Positions 10,064 through 19,003 of a stretch of 64,000 bases of DNA are shown piece by piece; the first letter of the stretch is position 1, and every line of letters begins with the position of its first letter. The DNA is from Parvularculaceae bacterium (lineage in GTDB: Bacteria > Pseudomonadota > Alphaproteobacteria > Caulobacterales > Parvularculaceae), in the NCBI GenBank assembly GCA_021776465.1, contig JAJFFU010000216.1, positions 84,518 through 148,517 of the forward strand. Direction: 5' to 3'. Both the position numbers and the translations under genes were made by a program. Under the pieces are notes generated by a model that worked only from the letters and a program-made list of their open reading frames with translations, was not told where the DNA came from and searched no databases.

Positions 10064-10762
10064 CTAATCCATACCCCCGTACATAGCTCTTTCCTGACGA
10101 AGAGCTGCTAACGATGGTGGCTCAGTTGGCTGAATCACTCCGTTATCCACTGACCCGTCGGTGGATGAATATGAGTTCCCACACATGTCAGAATACGCTA
10201 AGGCCAGATCGGCAGCAGTCGGTACAAGTGGTTGAACACTTCCGTTTGCCCCATGATAAGCTTCCGTCACCTGCGCCGCAGTTGGAACAGATGGCTGTGG
10301 ATTAGATGCGTCTCTACCCGAACCGTGTGTAAACCCAGAAGACATGCCTCCAATTATCCCGCCATCAGGACTCTTAATGCTGCCTGTCGAATACCCCTTA
10401 CCGAGATTGTTTTCTCTGAGCACTTTGGTAACTATTGTAGGGTTACCGCCCGCTACAAAGAAAACGCCCTTCTTTCGGTCTCGAACTGCAATGTTCACCT
10501 TCCATTTTGGGAAATTCCACACAATCTTATTTTCCGTCAATTTAGTAGGAGTCCCAAGTTGCTTCATCATCCTTTTGGCTAGATTCCTAGCATGGGCGTT
10601 TTTCCAACTGTTTATAACATTGAAAACGCGACTTGGTTTGCTTCCGCTCGCGGAGGATTGGGGTTCACCTTTTTTTGGCTTCAAGACAAAGTAGGTCACC
10701 AAGCCTATAACCGCAACACCAGCGGTAATCCCTAATATCCAGTTTCTAGTTTTCTTTTCCAT
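10064..10762 (-). CDS. N-terminal TM virion-type protein with C-terminal repeats
   Basis: MEKKTRNWILGITAGVAVIGLVTYFVLKPKK; repeated QPxVPTAAxxxxAY segments. Confidence 0.7.
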   Translation of the reverse strand: MEKKTRNWILGITAGVAVIGLVTYFVLKPKKGEPQSSASGSKPSRVFNVINSWKNAHARNLAKRMMKQLGTPTKLTENKIVWNFPKWKVNIAVRDRKKGVFFVAGGNPTIVTKVLRENNLGKGYSTGSIKSPDGGIIGGMSSGFTHGSGRDASNPQPSVPTAAQVTEAYHGANGSVQPLVPTAADLALAYSDMCGNSYSSTDGSVDNGVIQPTEPPSLAALRQERAMYGGMD

Positions 10763-10778
10763 ATTACTTGTTTTCTGA

Positions 10779-11027
10779 TTATGAATTTGCTTTGGCTTTT
10801 GGAGCCTTCATGTTACAACTGTGACATAAGGAAAAATATATACCCAGTCCTGCAACCAACCCTACCAACGAACCTATAAACATCCATGTAGTTCCTTTTT
10901 TAGCCGAGAGCTTTCGGCGCTCGGCAGCGCCCACTCCTAGCATTGCGCCTGCTAAGGTGATTGATGAGACAATAACTGTAGCTTTACCTAATCTTCCTAT
11001 GTTTCTACCTAGTTTTGCTGTATCCAT
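10779..11027 (-). CDS. Small two-TM membrane protein
   Basis: 82-aa ORF with two hydrophobic segments. Confidence 0.65.
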   Translation of the reverse strand: MDTAKLGRNIGRLGKATVIVSSITLAGAMLGVGAAERRKLSAKKGTTWMFIGSLVGLVAGLGIYFSLCHSCNMKAPKAKANS

Positions 11028-11130
11028 TTTAGTGTATTTTTACTTGTTTTTAATTTTTTTCTAATGCGGTTTTTAGAGTCGTACGGATTTTCGCATTTCA
11101 TTGATCTTTTTAATTTCGTCTGCGCGCCCC

Positions 11131-11268
11131 TTATTCTTTGCTCGAAGTGTCGCTATAGGTAACGATCCTCCGACAGCCAATGCCGGCTCCTATAAGTCCA
11201 GCCACCACAATAGTGCTCCACTGTTGCACCTTGATTTCTTTTATTTTTTCTGGGGTTTCTTTTTCCAT
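11131..11268 (-). CDS. Small membrane protein (45 aa, MEKETPEKIKEIKVQQWSTIVVAGLIGAGIGCRRIVTYSDTSSKE)
   Basis: Read manually in the gap between 11027 and 11270; single TM; fits the operon. Confidence 0.5.
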   Translation of the reverse strand: MEKETPEKIKEIKVQQWSTIVVAGLIGAGIGCRRIVTYSDTSSKE

Positions 11269-11269
11269 G

Positions 11270-12103
11270 TCAAATTCTTTTTCTGTTTAAAACAATCAGA
11301 GTTGTTAAACTCGTGATCGCTAATAATCCTAATGTTAACGGAAACCAGTTCCGCTGTAAAAATTTCGTTGGGTCAGAAGTAACTGAACTTGTGATCCCTT
11401 TTACACCATATTTATGAAACTTGGTGTATAGTTCTTTTGGGTATTGGAAAATTGAAATATTCTTCTCGGCATTTTTTAAAGTCTGAGGATGAACCCTTCT
11501 AACGTCTTTTCCCCATCCCGCGTTTGCACTTACCACCGTGTAAGTGGCTGTAGCCTGATCAGTAAAGGCGTTTTTGTCCTTTACTGGAAAACGAGACTGG
11601 TTCGGAATCTTATTCAATTGCTCCTTTAAAAACACGACAGCGACCTCGGCGGCAACATCAATTCTATCCAGTAATTCAGGGTGTCCGACCAGATCGATAT
11701 TCGTCAGTCTTCCGTACTTGTTATAGTTCCCTTTGAACGTTAGCCCGTTCATGCCACGGCCACGGTATTTATACCCATCACCGTACACCGTGTTTCCATA
11801 CCTGTTGCCATATATTTTATCGTAAAAGGCAACATCATTTCTCTTCAAAGAACTCAATTGGCTCTCGGATAGTCCAGAGAGTCTACTTCCAAACAAGCCT
11901 CTCAGCCTACTGTTAGAAGTGTTTCGGTAGGAGTACTCCCCCTTTGGTTTGAACCCCGATTCTTTAGAGATAGTCGCAAGGATAGCCCGTCGCAAATATG
12001 GGTTATAAAACTCATGGCTGTCCATCGCCTCTTCAACCGCTCTAATTCCAGACTCTGGAAAACGATTATTAACAAGTTGAACTTTTTGAACGCCATTTAT
12101 CAT
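11270..12103 (-). CDS. GH19-chitinase/lysozyme-like enzyme with C-terminal TM anchor
   Basis: ATISKESGFKPKGEYSYRNTSNSRLRGLFGSRLSGLS and GDGYKYRGRGMNGLTFKGNYNKYGRL (GH19 GRGxxxLT-like motif); C-terminal WFPLTLGLLAITSLTTLIVLNRKRI. Confidence 0.75.
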   Translation of the reverse strand: MINGVQKVQLVNNRFPESGIRAVEEAMDSHEFYNPYLRRAILATISKESGFKPKGEYSYRNTSNSRLRGLFGSRLSGLSESQLSSLKRNDVAFYDKIYGNRYGNTVYGDGYKYRGRGMNGLTFKGNYNKYGRLTNIDLVGHPELLDRIDVAAEVAVVFLKEQLNKIPNQSRFPVKDKNAFTDQATATYTVVSANAGWGKDVRRVHPQTLKNAEKNISIFQYPKELYTKFHKYGVKGITSSVTSDPTKFLQRNWFPLTLGLLAITSLTTLIVLNRKRI

Positions 12104-12112
12104 CTATCTCAA

Positions 12113-12880
12113 TTAAGCTTTTGGCGCGTTTTTAGGTGCAGGAACGCCATACTTTCTGTAAAGTGAATAAGGAACTGGGAATTTTTGTCTCAGTTCTGTA
12201 CTTTTCTTTGCTATCTCTCTTCTATAAGTTGTGCTATTCCACCAGTTAGGGTATTTCGCTTTTAAAGATTGCGCAAACTTCGACATCTCTATCTCATACT
12301 TCTTGTTATAGGGGCGCATGGTTATCGTGTCAGCTCTGACCCACCCAGTCTTATAATCTGATAATATACCGCAGCATGGATTTGCTAGCTGCACTTTAAA
12401 CCACCTCATCGGTGGGTCGAGATCATCTTCCTTTTCAGATATCACTCGGCCAATTGGAGTGGGGGCGTTAATTTTAGTGATTCTGTTGTTACGCCAACCC
12501 TCCCACGCCTCTAGAACTTCAGGTCCTTTGCGGATATTAGCATAGCCAGACCCCCTTTGAGTTGTTCTAGGATACAGGCTTTGTCCTTTTATTTCTGAAA
12601 AAGGGTTAGCGAGTTGTAATTCGGAATCAATAAACGGCTGACTTATATTAGGGTCTCCCGTTGATCCGCTAGCAACCGATCCTTGAGGTGCTCCCTCACC
12701 CTTGTAGGACTGTTGATATTGTTCTCTTTTCTCTTTTTCAAACTGCTTTTGCTTGGCAATCCGTAACTTCTCAGCATCCTTTTCTTTTTTGCGTTTAGAT
12801 AAAATTACAACCGTGGTAATTCCTCCGCCAATAAGGACAACACCGAGAGATACCAATAATATGACTTTCTTTTTGTCCAT
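12113..12880 (-). CDS. N-terminal TM protein with SH3-like domain
   Basis: MDKKKVILLVSLGVVLIGGGITTVVILSKRKKEK; YANIRKGPEVLEAWEGW...GWVRADTI resembles bacterial SH3. Confidence 0.65.
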   Translation of the reverse strand: MDKKKVILLVSLGVVLIGGGITTVVILSKRKKEKDAEKLRIAKQKQFEKEKREQYQQSYKGEGAPQGSVASGSTGDPNISQPFIDSELQLANPFSEIKGQSLYPRTTQRGSGYANIRKGPEVLEAWEGWRNNRITKINAPTPIGRVISEKEDDLDPPMRWFKVQLANPCCGILSDYKTGWVRADTITMRPYNKKYEIEMSKFAQSLKAKYPNWWNSTTYRREIAKKSTELRQKFPVPYSLYRKYGVPAPKNAPKA

Positions 12881-12881
12881 T

Positions 12882-13385
12882 CTATCTATAAGGTTTTGTC
12901 TTAATTACACGCCAAAGTTCATCCATCTCATCAGAGTCAAAACCGTGCTCAAAATCTCCATATAAATCAGACTTAAATAAAGCGTTGTATTGATAGGCTA
13001 TTTTTGAAATGTCTGCCTGATTTTTAGCCTTCTTGATCACCGCAAGCATGGCATCCTCATCCTCACTCATGCCCAAACTCCATGTTTCTTTATAGGCCTT
13101 CCTGATTGCTCTAGCGCCATCACGCGCCTCTCTTGATGTGATACTTGTAATAGGGCTCTTCTTCCAGAAATTAACATCCATAGCTGGCATCGTCTTGATT
13201 TCTTCAGAATCTCCAAAGGTTCCCGCTCCACCTCCGGCTGAGCCCTTATCGAGTGAGTCATGGATTCTCTTTAGGATGCCGTTTTTTTGCCCGCGCCTTA
13301 CCAGACCATATGTAACCACAGTCGCCACCAGTGCGCCACCGATGCCCATGATCCATTTTTGCCGTGATGTGTATCTTCCAGCCAT
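12882..13385 (-). CDS. N-terminal TM protein
   Basis: 167-aa ORF with N-terminal TM; operon. Confidence 0.65.
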   Translation of the reverse strand: MAGRYTSRQKWIMGIGGALVATVVTYGLVRRGQKNGILKRIHDSLDKGSAGGGAGTFGDSEEIKTMPAMDVNFWKKSPITSITSREARDGARAIRKAYKETWSLGMSEDEDAMLAVIKKAKNQADISKIAYQYNALFKSDLYGDFEHGFDSDEMDELWRVIKTKPYR

Positions 13386-13387
13386 GA

Positions 13388-13780
13388 CTATCCTTTTAAT
13401 GCTTTAATACTTTTGGTGGGACTCTTAGCTAGATTAAATACAACCATAGCTACTCCCCCGACCAAAACAACCGCTAGACCAATTCCAATCCACTTAGTTG
13501 CCCCGAAAATACCTCCAATGAAATCACCAACGTCGTCAGCGAAATCAACCATAGAAGCCATAGAGGAGCGATCAATCATAACGCCTTGGCCCTCCATGTA
13601 CTCCCGTAAAGACACAGTGTTGGCCTTAGCATCTTCACCACCACGCCTTTCCCATGCTTTAATCCAAATACTATTGGCGCGCTTTTTACCAAAGAGCTTT
13701 TTTAAGTCCTTATGCCACTGGACCCAAGTTTGGCTCTCTGAGTTCTTTTTCGGTATGTTCCTTGACGGATCGTTTCTCAT
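13388..13780 (-). CDS. C-terminal TM protein
   Basis: 130-aa ORF; C-terminal WIGIGLAVVLVGGVAMVVFNLAKS. Confidence 0.65.
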   Translation of the reverse strand: MRNDPSRNIPKKNSESQTWVQWHKDLKKLFGKKRANSIWIKAWERRGGEDAKANTVSLREYMEGQGVMIDRSSMASMVDFADDVGDFIGGIFGATKWIGIGLAVVLVGGVAMVVFNLAKSPTKSIKALKG

Positions 13781-13791
13781 CTTTTAGGTTC

Positions 13792-14451
13792 TTAATGTAT
13801 CCATGTTACTCCGTAGCCATCCCAATAAGGATCATCCTTAGGAATTGGCGGGTAGGGAGCCACTATATTACTAAACCCCTGTCTCGGTTGCACAGTTCTC
13901 GGTCCCACCTTCAATACCTTGCCATCTTTGATTACAAAATCATTTGCCTCCAAGGCAATGACAGCCTTTTTAGCTTGAACAGAACTAAGTTTTCCATTAA
14001 ATATCTTGTTGGCTAGTTTTACCGCGCCTACCTTATTGAGATGAACCACCTCTTTTACATTGCTGTTTATATCAATTCTAACCGCGATAAATGGACAATT
14101 CCTCCCTAGACAGTTTGGGGCTTTAATGGCCTTATATCCCGCTTTTGAGAGTTTTATTTGAATGTCATTATTTCGTTCCAATTGCTTAGAGTCTCCTGTT
14201 CTAATCTGCGCAGCCCACTTATTGGCAGTATCCATAGATATTTTAGCGGGCTTCATCGGGACTTCCACCCTTTTTTCATGCTGTGATTGATCACGAAGCA
14301 AATGAGCAGGCCCTTGTTGATCTCCATCTTTTTTGTCTGACTTAGCCGAAGGGGAAGTATGATGCTTTGGTTTTAACAAATAAAGACCAATACCACTGAT
14401 GATAGCCAGTGGAATCACAACGTTTAATATGTTTTTAGTTTTTTGGTTCAT
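13792..14451 (-). CDS. N-terminal TM protein
   Basis: MNQKTKNILNVVIPLAIISGIGLYLLKPKHH. Confidence 0.7.
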   Translation of the reverse strand: MNQKTKNILNVVIPLAIISGIGLYLLKPKHHTSPSAKSDKKDGDQQGPAHLLRDQSQHEKRVEVPMKPAKISMDTANKWAAQIRTGDSKQLERNNDIQIKLSKAGYKAIKAPNCLGRNCPFIAVRIDINSNVKEVVHLNKVGAVKLANKIFNGKLSSVQAKKAVIALEANDFVIKDGKVLKVGPRTVQPRQGFSNIVAPYPPIPKDDPYWDGYGVTWIH

Positions 14452-14957
14452 TATGCGGCCTTTTTTATTTGTCCCAACCCATCATTACCTCGGTAGTATT
14501 GGTATCCCTCTGCGGCGAGTCTTTGTTTTAAAACCTCTATCTCAGATTCAATCCTTGATTTTTTTTGGTAGTTACCCGCTAAACTAGGTACCGCCGCTTT
14601 TCTTGCTTGCAACATCGAAATATTATTGGCGAAACTTTTTAACTTGTTCATCTTCAATTGCTGACCCAATGTTAAAGGACGGGGAACTTTTTTTGGTTCT
14701 GGCTGGACTTGAACCAGAGCCTGTTTTTTACTCCTTCTAAGTGAAATGTTTTGCACTTGGACAGGCACATCCCCTATTATTTTACTGGATTCTCTAACCG
14801 TACGCGCAGGCGTATTACCAGAAGTGTTAATGGAGTCTTGTGCGGTTTTATCAGCGGTTTTACTCGGTTTTTTTAGATACCAGATAACACCCCCAACCAC
14901 AACAGCCCCAACGAGCAATGTGATAAGTAGTTTTTTATTTTCTAGTATCTTTTTCAT
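14451..14957 (-). CDS. N-terminal TM protein
   Basis: MKKILENKKLLITLLVGAVVVGGVIWYLKKPSK; AAACTAAGTTT palindrome directly upstream (14958-14968). Confidence 0.7.
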   Translation of the reverse strand: MKKILENKKLLITLLVGAVVVGGVIWYLKKPSKTADKTAQDSINTSGNTPARTVRESSKIIGDVPVQVQNISLRRSKKQALVQVQPEPKKVPRPLTLGQQLKMNKLKSFANNISMLQARKAAVPSLAGNYQKKSRIESEIEVLKQRLAAEGYQYYRGNDGLGQIKKAA

Positions 14958-14999
14958 AAACTAAGTTTTTACTTCAAGTGTGGGTAGTGCTTTTTATAG

Positions 15000-15395
15000 T
15001 TAAAACAATGAGTTACCTACACGAACGCGGGACACTGGCAGAATGCTATGTGACCTCATCGCTTGTGTTGAGCTTGGCGGAATCGAAGAAGCACTTTTTG
15101 GCAAAGATGAAAAAGTGAGCACATCCTTTGTGATGCCCTTTTTCTCAACACCTAAAATTCGTCTAGCTCGAATGTTCTGACGAGCTATTGCCCCACCTAG
15201 AATTCCACTGGAAGTGGGTGTGAGTTTTACAGGTTTATCAATCTCAGGGTCAATAGAGCGTAGAGCGGTGTCCATGTCTTCTTGATCCTTAGATTTCTGT
15301 TTTGGAGATTTACCCTTAGAGGTGAAATACCACACGGCAGCGCCTCCTAATATGACCACTCCAATTCCAATTGCTATCCATACTTTCTTATTCAT
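15000..15395 (-). CDS. N-terminal TM protein
   Basis: MNKKVWIAIGIGVVILGGAAVWYFTSKGKSPKQK. Confidence 0.7.
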   Translation of the reverse strand: MNKKVWIAIGIGVVILGGAAVWYFTSKGKSPKQKSKDQEDMDTALRSIDPEIDKPVKLTPTSSGILGGAIARQNIRARRILGVEKKGITKDVLTFSSLPKSASSIPPSSTQAMRSHSILPVSRVRVGNSLF

Positions 15396-15412
15396 GTCTT
15401 TAAATTTTATAG

Positions 15413-15856
15413 TTAACCTCCGTAGGCCTCTCCTATTAGCGGAGTAACATTTCTTTTAAACCAACGGTCACGACCCTCAACCAGAGCTGCTACCTGTGGG
15501 GAGAATACATCTCTCTCCTTAATCCCTTTAAATCTCTGTTCCAATTCATCGCCATCAAGAGGGTTGCCTGAGCTATCTAGCCATCGAAGGTTGTCTTCAT
15601 GCCATGCCCGAAGAACTGTAACTGGGATTTTTTCTAACTGTATAGCAAGAGCGGGGGTGTTCACCCGAAACCTACGAGACGGTCTTGATCCTATGGTGGC
15701 AATTTGAATCGCTACCTGAGATGCTAAGTCTTGGTGGTCTTGCTTATTTTTTACCTTAGCTTTTTGCTTAGGGCGTGCAAAACCAAAATAATAGATCGCC
15801 CCCGAGGCAATAACCAACCCAACAAGTCCTAACGCTATTTTTATACCTTTTTCCAT
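15413..15856 (-). CDS. N-terminal TM protein
   Basis: MEKGIKIALGLVGLVIASGAIYYFGFARPKQKAK. Confidence 0.7.
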   Translation of the reverse strand: MEKGIKIALGLVGLVIASGAIYYFGFARPKQKAKVKNKQDHQDLASQVAIQIATIGSRPSRRFRVNTPALAIQLEKIPVTVLRAWHEDNLRWLDSSGNPLDGDELEQRFKGIKERDVFSPQVAALVEGRDRWFKRNVTPLIGEAYGG

Positions 15857-16416
15857 TATTTTTTAACAGTTGTAGTAGAAGTTACTGTGGTAAGTTGCGT
15901 GGTAGGTTTTGATGCTACAGGAGTAGGTGTACCCGTCTCCTGCTCTAATTCTGTTACACCTGATGATATACTCGTAGGTGAGGATACTGATGTAGGCTCA
16001 CTTGACGGCTTTGTGCCCACTAGAGAAGGAGGTGGCGAGGTTACAGGGTCGATGTCTGCAAGTGATGTAAGCCCCCCCGAAGGTTTGGAAGCAACTGGGT
16101 CAGTTATCTGAGGTAAAATTTGGTCAGTTGTCGTTCCAGTATCGATGGCCTCTTGCTCTACTGCATCTGGGATTTTATTTCCCTCAGCATCAATTACATC
16201 ACCATCCTGAATTGCGCGAGGGTCAGTAGAACTGATACCGCCACCATAAAAGCCCCCTCCGCCACCACCAGTCGTTGTTTCCTCCTCAACTGGAATAGAG
16301 GTGACCTTCTTTGGAACTCCCTTTTTCTTAGGTTTGAATAACAGAACTGCGCCAACTACTAGCAAGCCCCCTATAACCCAAAACGCTACGCCTTTTTTCT
16401 TATTTGTTTTAGCCAT
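15856..16416 (-). CDS. N-terminal TM protein with Pro/Thr/Ser-rich C-terminus
   Basis: MAKTNKKKGVAFWVIGGLLVVGAVLLFKPKKKG; low-complexity tail. Confidence 0.65.
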   Translation of the reverse strand: MAKTNKKKGVAFWVIGGLLVVGAVLLFKPKKKGVPKKVTSIPVEEETTTGGGGGGFYGGGISSTDPRAIQDGDVIDAEGNKIPDAVEQEAIDTGTTTDQILPQITDPVASKPSGGLTSLADIDPVTSPPPSLVGTKPSSEPTSVSSPTSISSGVTELEQETGTPTPVASKPTTQLTTVTSTTTVKK

Positions 16417-16441
16417 CTTTTTATTTAATAATAGTTGCTAC

Positions 16442-16936
16442 TTAACTCGGGCATGGAGATGTCCATCCACTTCGAGAACAATAACATCCGAATTGATTAA
16501 TAGGTCGTCCACGGTACGTCTGCCGCCTACAACTGTTCTTTGGCATAAACCAATAGTCTGTGCCACTGACACTCGAAAATTTAACAGCCGTGCCTGTCCT
16601 AATATCTATCTCGTAATTCAGCGCCTCCAACTTATTAAGAATAGACTTTCGTCTGACTTTTTTTGCTTCAACGCTCATCTTAGACTGCCGCAGACCAGAC
16701 AACTCCAAGGCAAGAGCATCCGCCTTTGCCTTGGATGAGTCAGTCTTTGTAGCAACAATCGTTTCAGGAGCAGGGACATAAAGCTTAGTTCTGGGGGTGG
16801 TTTTAAGTTTATCCTCATCGGAAGCCTTTTTCTTTTTGTTGTTCGCTCGGATAGCATAAGCTATACCAGCACCTGCTATGACGCCTACACTGATTCCAGC
16901 AATCCACAAAATCATTTTTGTCCTTTTCTCCATCAT
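16442..16936 (-). CDS. N-terminal TM protein
   Basis: MMEKRTKMILWIAGISVGVIAGAGIAYAIRANNKKKKAS. Confidence 0.65.
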   Translation of the reverse strand: MMEKRTKMILWIAGISVGVIAGAGIAYAIRANNKKKKASDEDKLKTTPRTKLYVPAPETIVATKTDSSKAKADALALELSGLRQSKMSVEAKKVRRKSILNKLEALNYEIDIRTGTAVKFSSVSGTDYWFMPKNSCRRQTYRGRPINQFGCYCSRSGWTSPCPS

Positions 16937-17005
16937 CTAATATGTTAACTTATAATTCTTAAAAATAAGTTAGTACCCCGCTTTAGTACAGCAAGGGATT
17001 CCTCT

Positions 17006-17389
17006 TTATCGTCTTGCAGCTTTTCTGGGGCGAACAGGATAGTACGTCCCATTTCCAGCATCGCAGTTGTTTACAAATGCCTGAATCGCTGCGGCGGAAT
17101 CAGTAGAGCAGATAGTGCCCGCGAGGTACGTTCCATCGGCAAACCGACACGCAAAGCATCCTCCGCCAATAGATGTGGGCTCACCCCCCACTCCTGAAGT
17201 TTTCTCTGGTTTAGGAGTTTCTTTAGTTACAGTTTCGGTGGTAACCGTTTTATCTGGGGTCTCAACGGTTTTTTTCTTAGCAACTGTTGTTGATTTTTTA
17301 GCATTTCGGTTCATCCACCATGCTATGGCTGAAAAGGCTCCTACGACAGCAAAGCCTAGGATTACCATGTGTTTTACTTTCTTTTCCAT
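17006..17389 (-). CDS. N-terminal TM protein with Cys-containing C-terminal domain
   Basis: MEKKVKHMVILGFAVVGAFSAIAWWMNRNAKKS; GGGCFACRFADGTYLAGTICSTD. Confidence 0.65.
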   Translation of the reverse strand: MEKKVKHMVILGFAVVGAFSAIAWWMNRNAKKSTTVAKKKTVETPDKTVTTETVTKETPKPEKTSGVGGEPTSIGGGCFACRFADGTYLAGTICSTDSAAAIQAFVNNCDAGNGTYYPVRPRKAARR

Positions 17390-17417
17390 CTTAGTTGAAT
17401 TATAGAATTTATATTAA

Positions 17418-17534
17418 TTAAACGATTTGCTTATCCTTAGCCTTCAACTTGTAGTTAAGGGAAATAACAAGGGCAACTCCGGCAAAAAGGAGACTGTAAC
17501 CAGCGATCAACAATATTTTGTCTTTCTTATCCAT
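17418..17534 (-). CDS. Small membrane protein (38 aa, MDKKDKILLIAGYSLLFAGVALVISLNYKLKAKDKQIV)
   Basis: Internal start of track ORF 17418..17735; overlaps the end of 17527..17904 in operon fashion. Confidence 0.55.
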   Translation of the reverse strand: MDKKDKILLIAGYSLLFAGVALVISLNYKLKAKDKQIV

Positions 17535-17904
17535 TATTTTTCTTATCCACAATGTGTTCAGCGGTCTTTTGAAGCTGCTGCTCATAAGTAATACCTTTGC
17601 TGTCGGCTTTCTCAGCAATGGTGTCCTTATGTTTTTCAGAAGATTCAATTCTCCGAATCGTTTCCTGAATTTGATCCTCCCGCGATATTGGCGCGGTGGG
17701 TTGTGGTTCAGGGGCTGATTCAGGTACAGAAGCAACCTTTTCTAACGGTGGCTCTGGCTCTTGCTTAGGGGGTGTTTCGGCAGCGTCTTCAGCTTTTTTT
17801 GCAGCGACTTTCTGCTTATTCTGTGATGTTCTCCACCACCAAATTCCGCCGATTATAACCGCACTCAAAACTATCCCTATTACAAGCTTCTTATTTACTT
17901 TCAT
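17527..17904 (-). CDS. N-terminal TM protein with Pro/Glu-rich linker
   Basis: MKVNKKLVIGIVLSAVIIGGIWWWRTSQNKQK. Confidence 0.65.
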   Translation of the reverse strand: MKVNKKLVIGIVLSAVIIGGIWWWRTSQNKQKVAAKKAEDAAETPPKQEPEPPLEKVASVPESAPEPQPTAPISREDQIQETIRRIESSEKHKDTIAEKADSKGITYEQQLQKTAEHIVDKKNNG

Positions 17905-17947
17905 TGCTCTTTGTTTTTACTTATGCGTTACTAATTAAACTACTGTT

Positions 17948-19003
17948 CTATGCAACTCTTTTGCTTACTGGGAAGAAAAACTCTCCCATCCCATTAACAC
18001 CAGAATGCTTTTGTTTTCTGACAAGGTTAGGTCGAGCATAAAGTTCCGGCTCGTGACCAATCATGGTTCCGCCGGATGCTTTCGAACCTTTAGATACATG
18101 ACCTATTTTTCGTCCGCGCCCTCTTGCTCTCATATCCTTCGCTCGCTTTGGTCTACCCCATGCAAATCCGCTAAAACCAGAAGACACATCCATTACATCG
18201 CTGCCCACCTGTCCGAGATCATCACTGTAGCTTCCTGCGAAATTTGAGAGTTCATTCTTCATACCAGAGCCAGCTAAACCACCTTCTGAGATGTCAGCCT
18301 TCATACCACCCATGAAATTTAGAAGTTCGTTTTTGATATGAGTCTCTGGAAGACCCACTCCATGGATGTCACCCTGCATGCCGCCAGTAAAGTCGTAAAC
18401 TTCGTTTGCGAGTTCGTTTCGGTTCAAACCTCCACTATGGATGTCGCCTTTCATATCATCGGCGCCAAGGAAATTCAGTTCATTGAGAACCGCGTTACGG
18501 CTGATGCCAGCATTGTGAAGATCACCCTTCATACCGTCTTCCCCTAAGAAATTCAATTCGTTGAGAACCGCGTTACGGCTGATGCCAGCATTGTGGAGAT
18601 CACCCTTCATGCCGTCTCGGCCTAAGAAATTCTCCTTACCATCAACAGCCGAATAGCCATAAACTTGACCATCACGTGCAGCGTATGGAGCTAGTGGTTG
18701 ACCACCTGCATTTGAGTAACCATAAACCTCTCCATCACGCATAGCGTATGGGGCTAAAGGTTGTGGGTTGAAGTCCGAAAAGTCTCGGGCATCTGTTTTG
18801 GTAATCCCATCAAATCCTGCACGTATATCACTAGCTTCAATACCTCTTTGATATCCATCATAAGGAGCTTGTGGCTCTAGGCCAGCAACTGGTGACTCAG
18901 CTTTTCTCTTGTTGCTGATATACCATATAATACCTGTGGTTAGAACGGCAGCACCTATACCAACGCCCCACAACAGTTTTTTGTTTTTAAGCAAATCTTT
19001 CAT
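17948..19003 (-). CDS. N-terminal TM protein with tandem about 26-aa repeats
   Basis: MKDLLKNKKLLWGVGIGAAVLTTGIIWYISNKRK; repeats of NFLGxDGMKGDLHNAGISRNAVLNEL. Confidence 0.75.
   Translation of the reverse strand: MKDLLKNKKLLWGVGIGAAVLTTGIIWYISNKRKAESPVAGLEPQAPYDGYQRGIEASDIRAGFDGITKTDARDFSDFNPQPLAPYAMRDGEVYGYSNAGGQPLAPYAARDGQVYGYSAVDGKENFLGRDGMKGDLHNAGISRNAVLNELNFLGEDGMKGDLHNAGISRNAVLNELNFLGADDMKGDIHSGGLNRNELANEVYDFTGGMQGDIHGVGLPETHIKNELLNFMGGMKADISEGGLAGSGMKNELSNFAGSYSDDLGQVGSDVMDVSSGFSGFAWGRPKRAKDMRARGRGRKIGHVSKGSKASGGTMIGHEPELYARPNLVRKQKHSGVNGMGEFFFPVSKRVA
18240..18640 (-). repeat. Coding tandem repeat, about 78 bp (26 aa) units, two adjacent copies nearly identical
   Basis: Direct reading: gagaaccgcgttacggctgatgccagcattgtg[a/g]agatcacccttcat[a/g]ccgtct occurs twice; more diverged units follow. 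Confidence 0.8.

Noticed and set aside
10114-10694. Three overlapping plus-strand ORFs
   Set aside because: Antisense to the well-supported 10064..10762 TM protein; no independent coding signal
18240-18640. CRISPR-like regular repeats
   Set aside because: The units are in frame, contiguous without spacers, and encode 26-aa protein repeats; no cas genes are present
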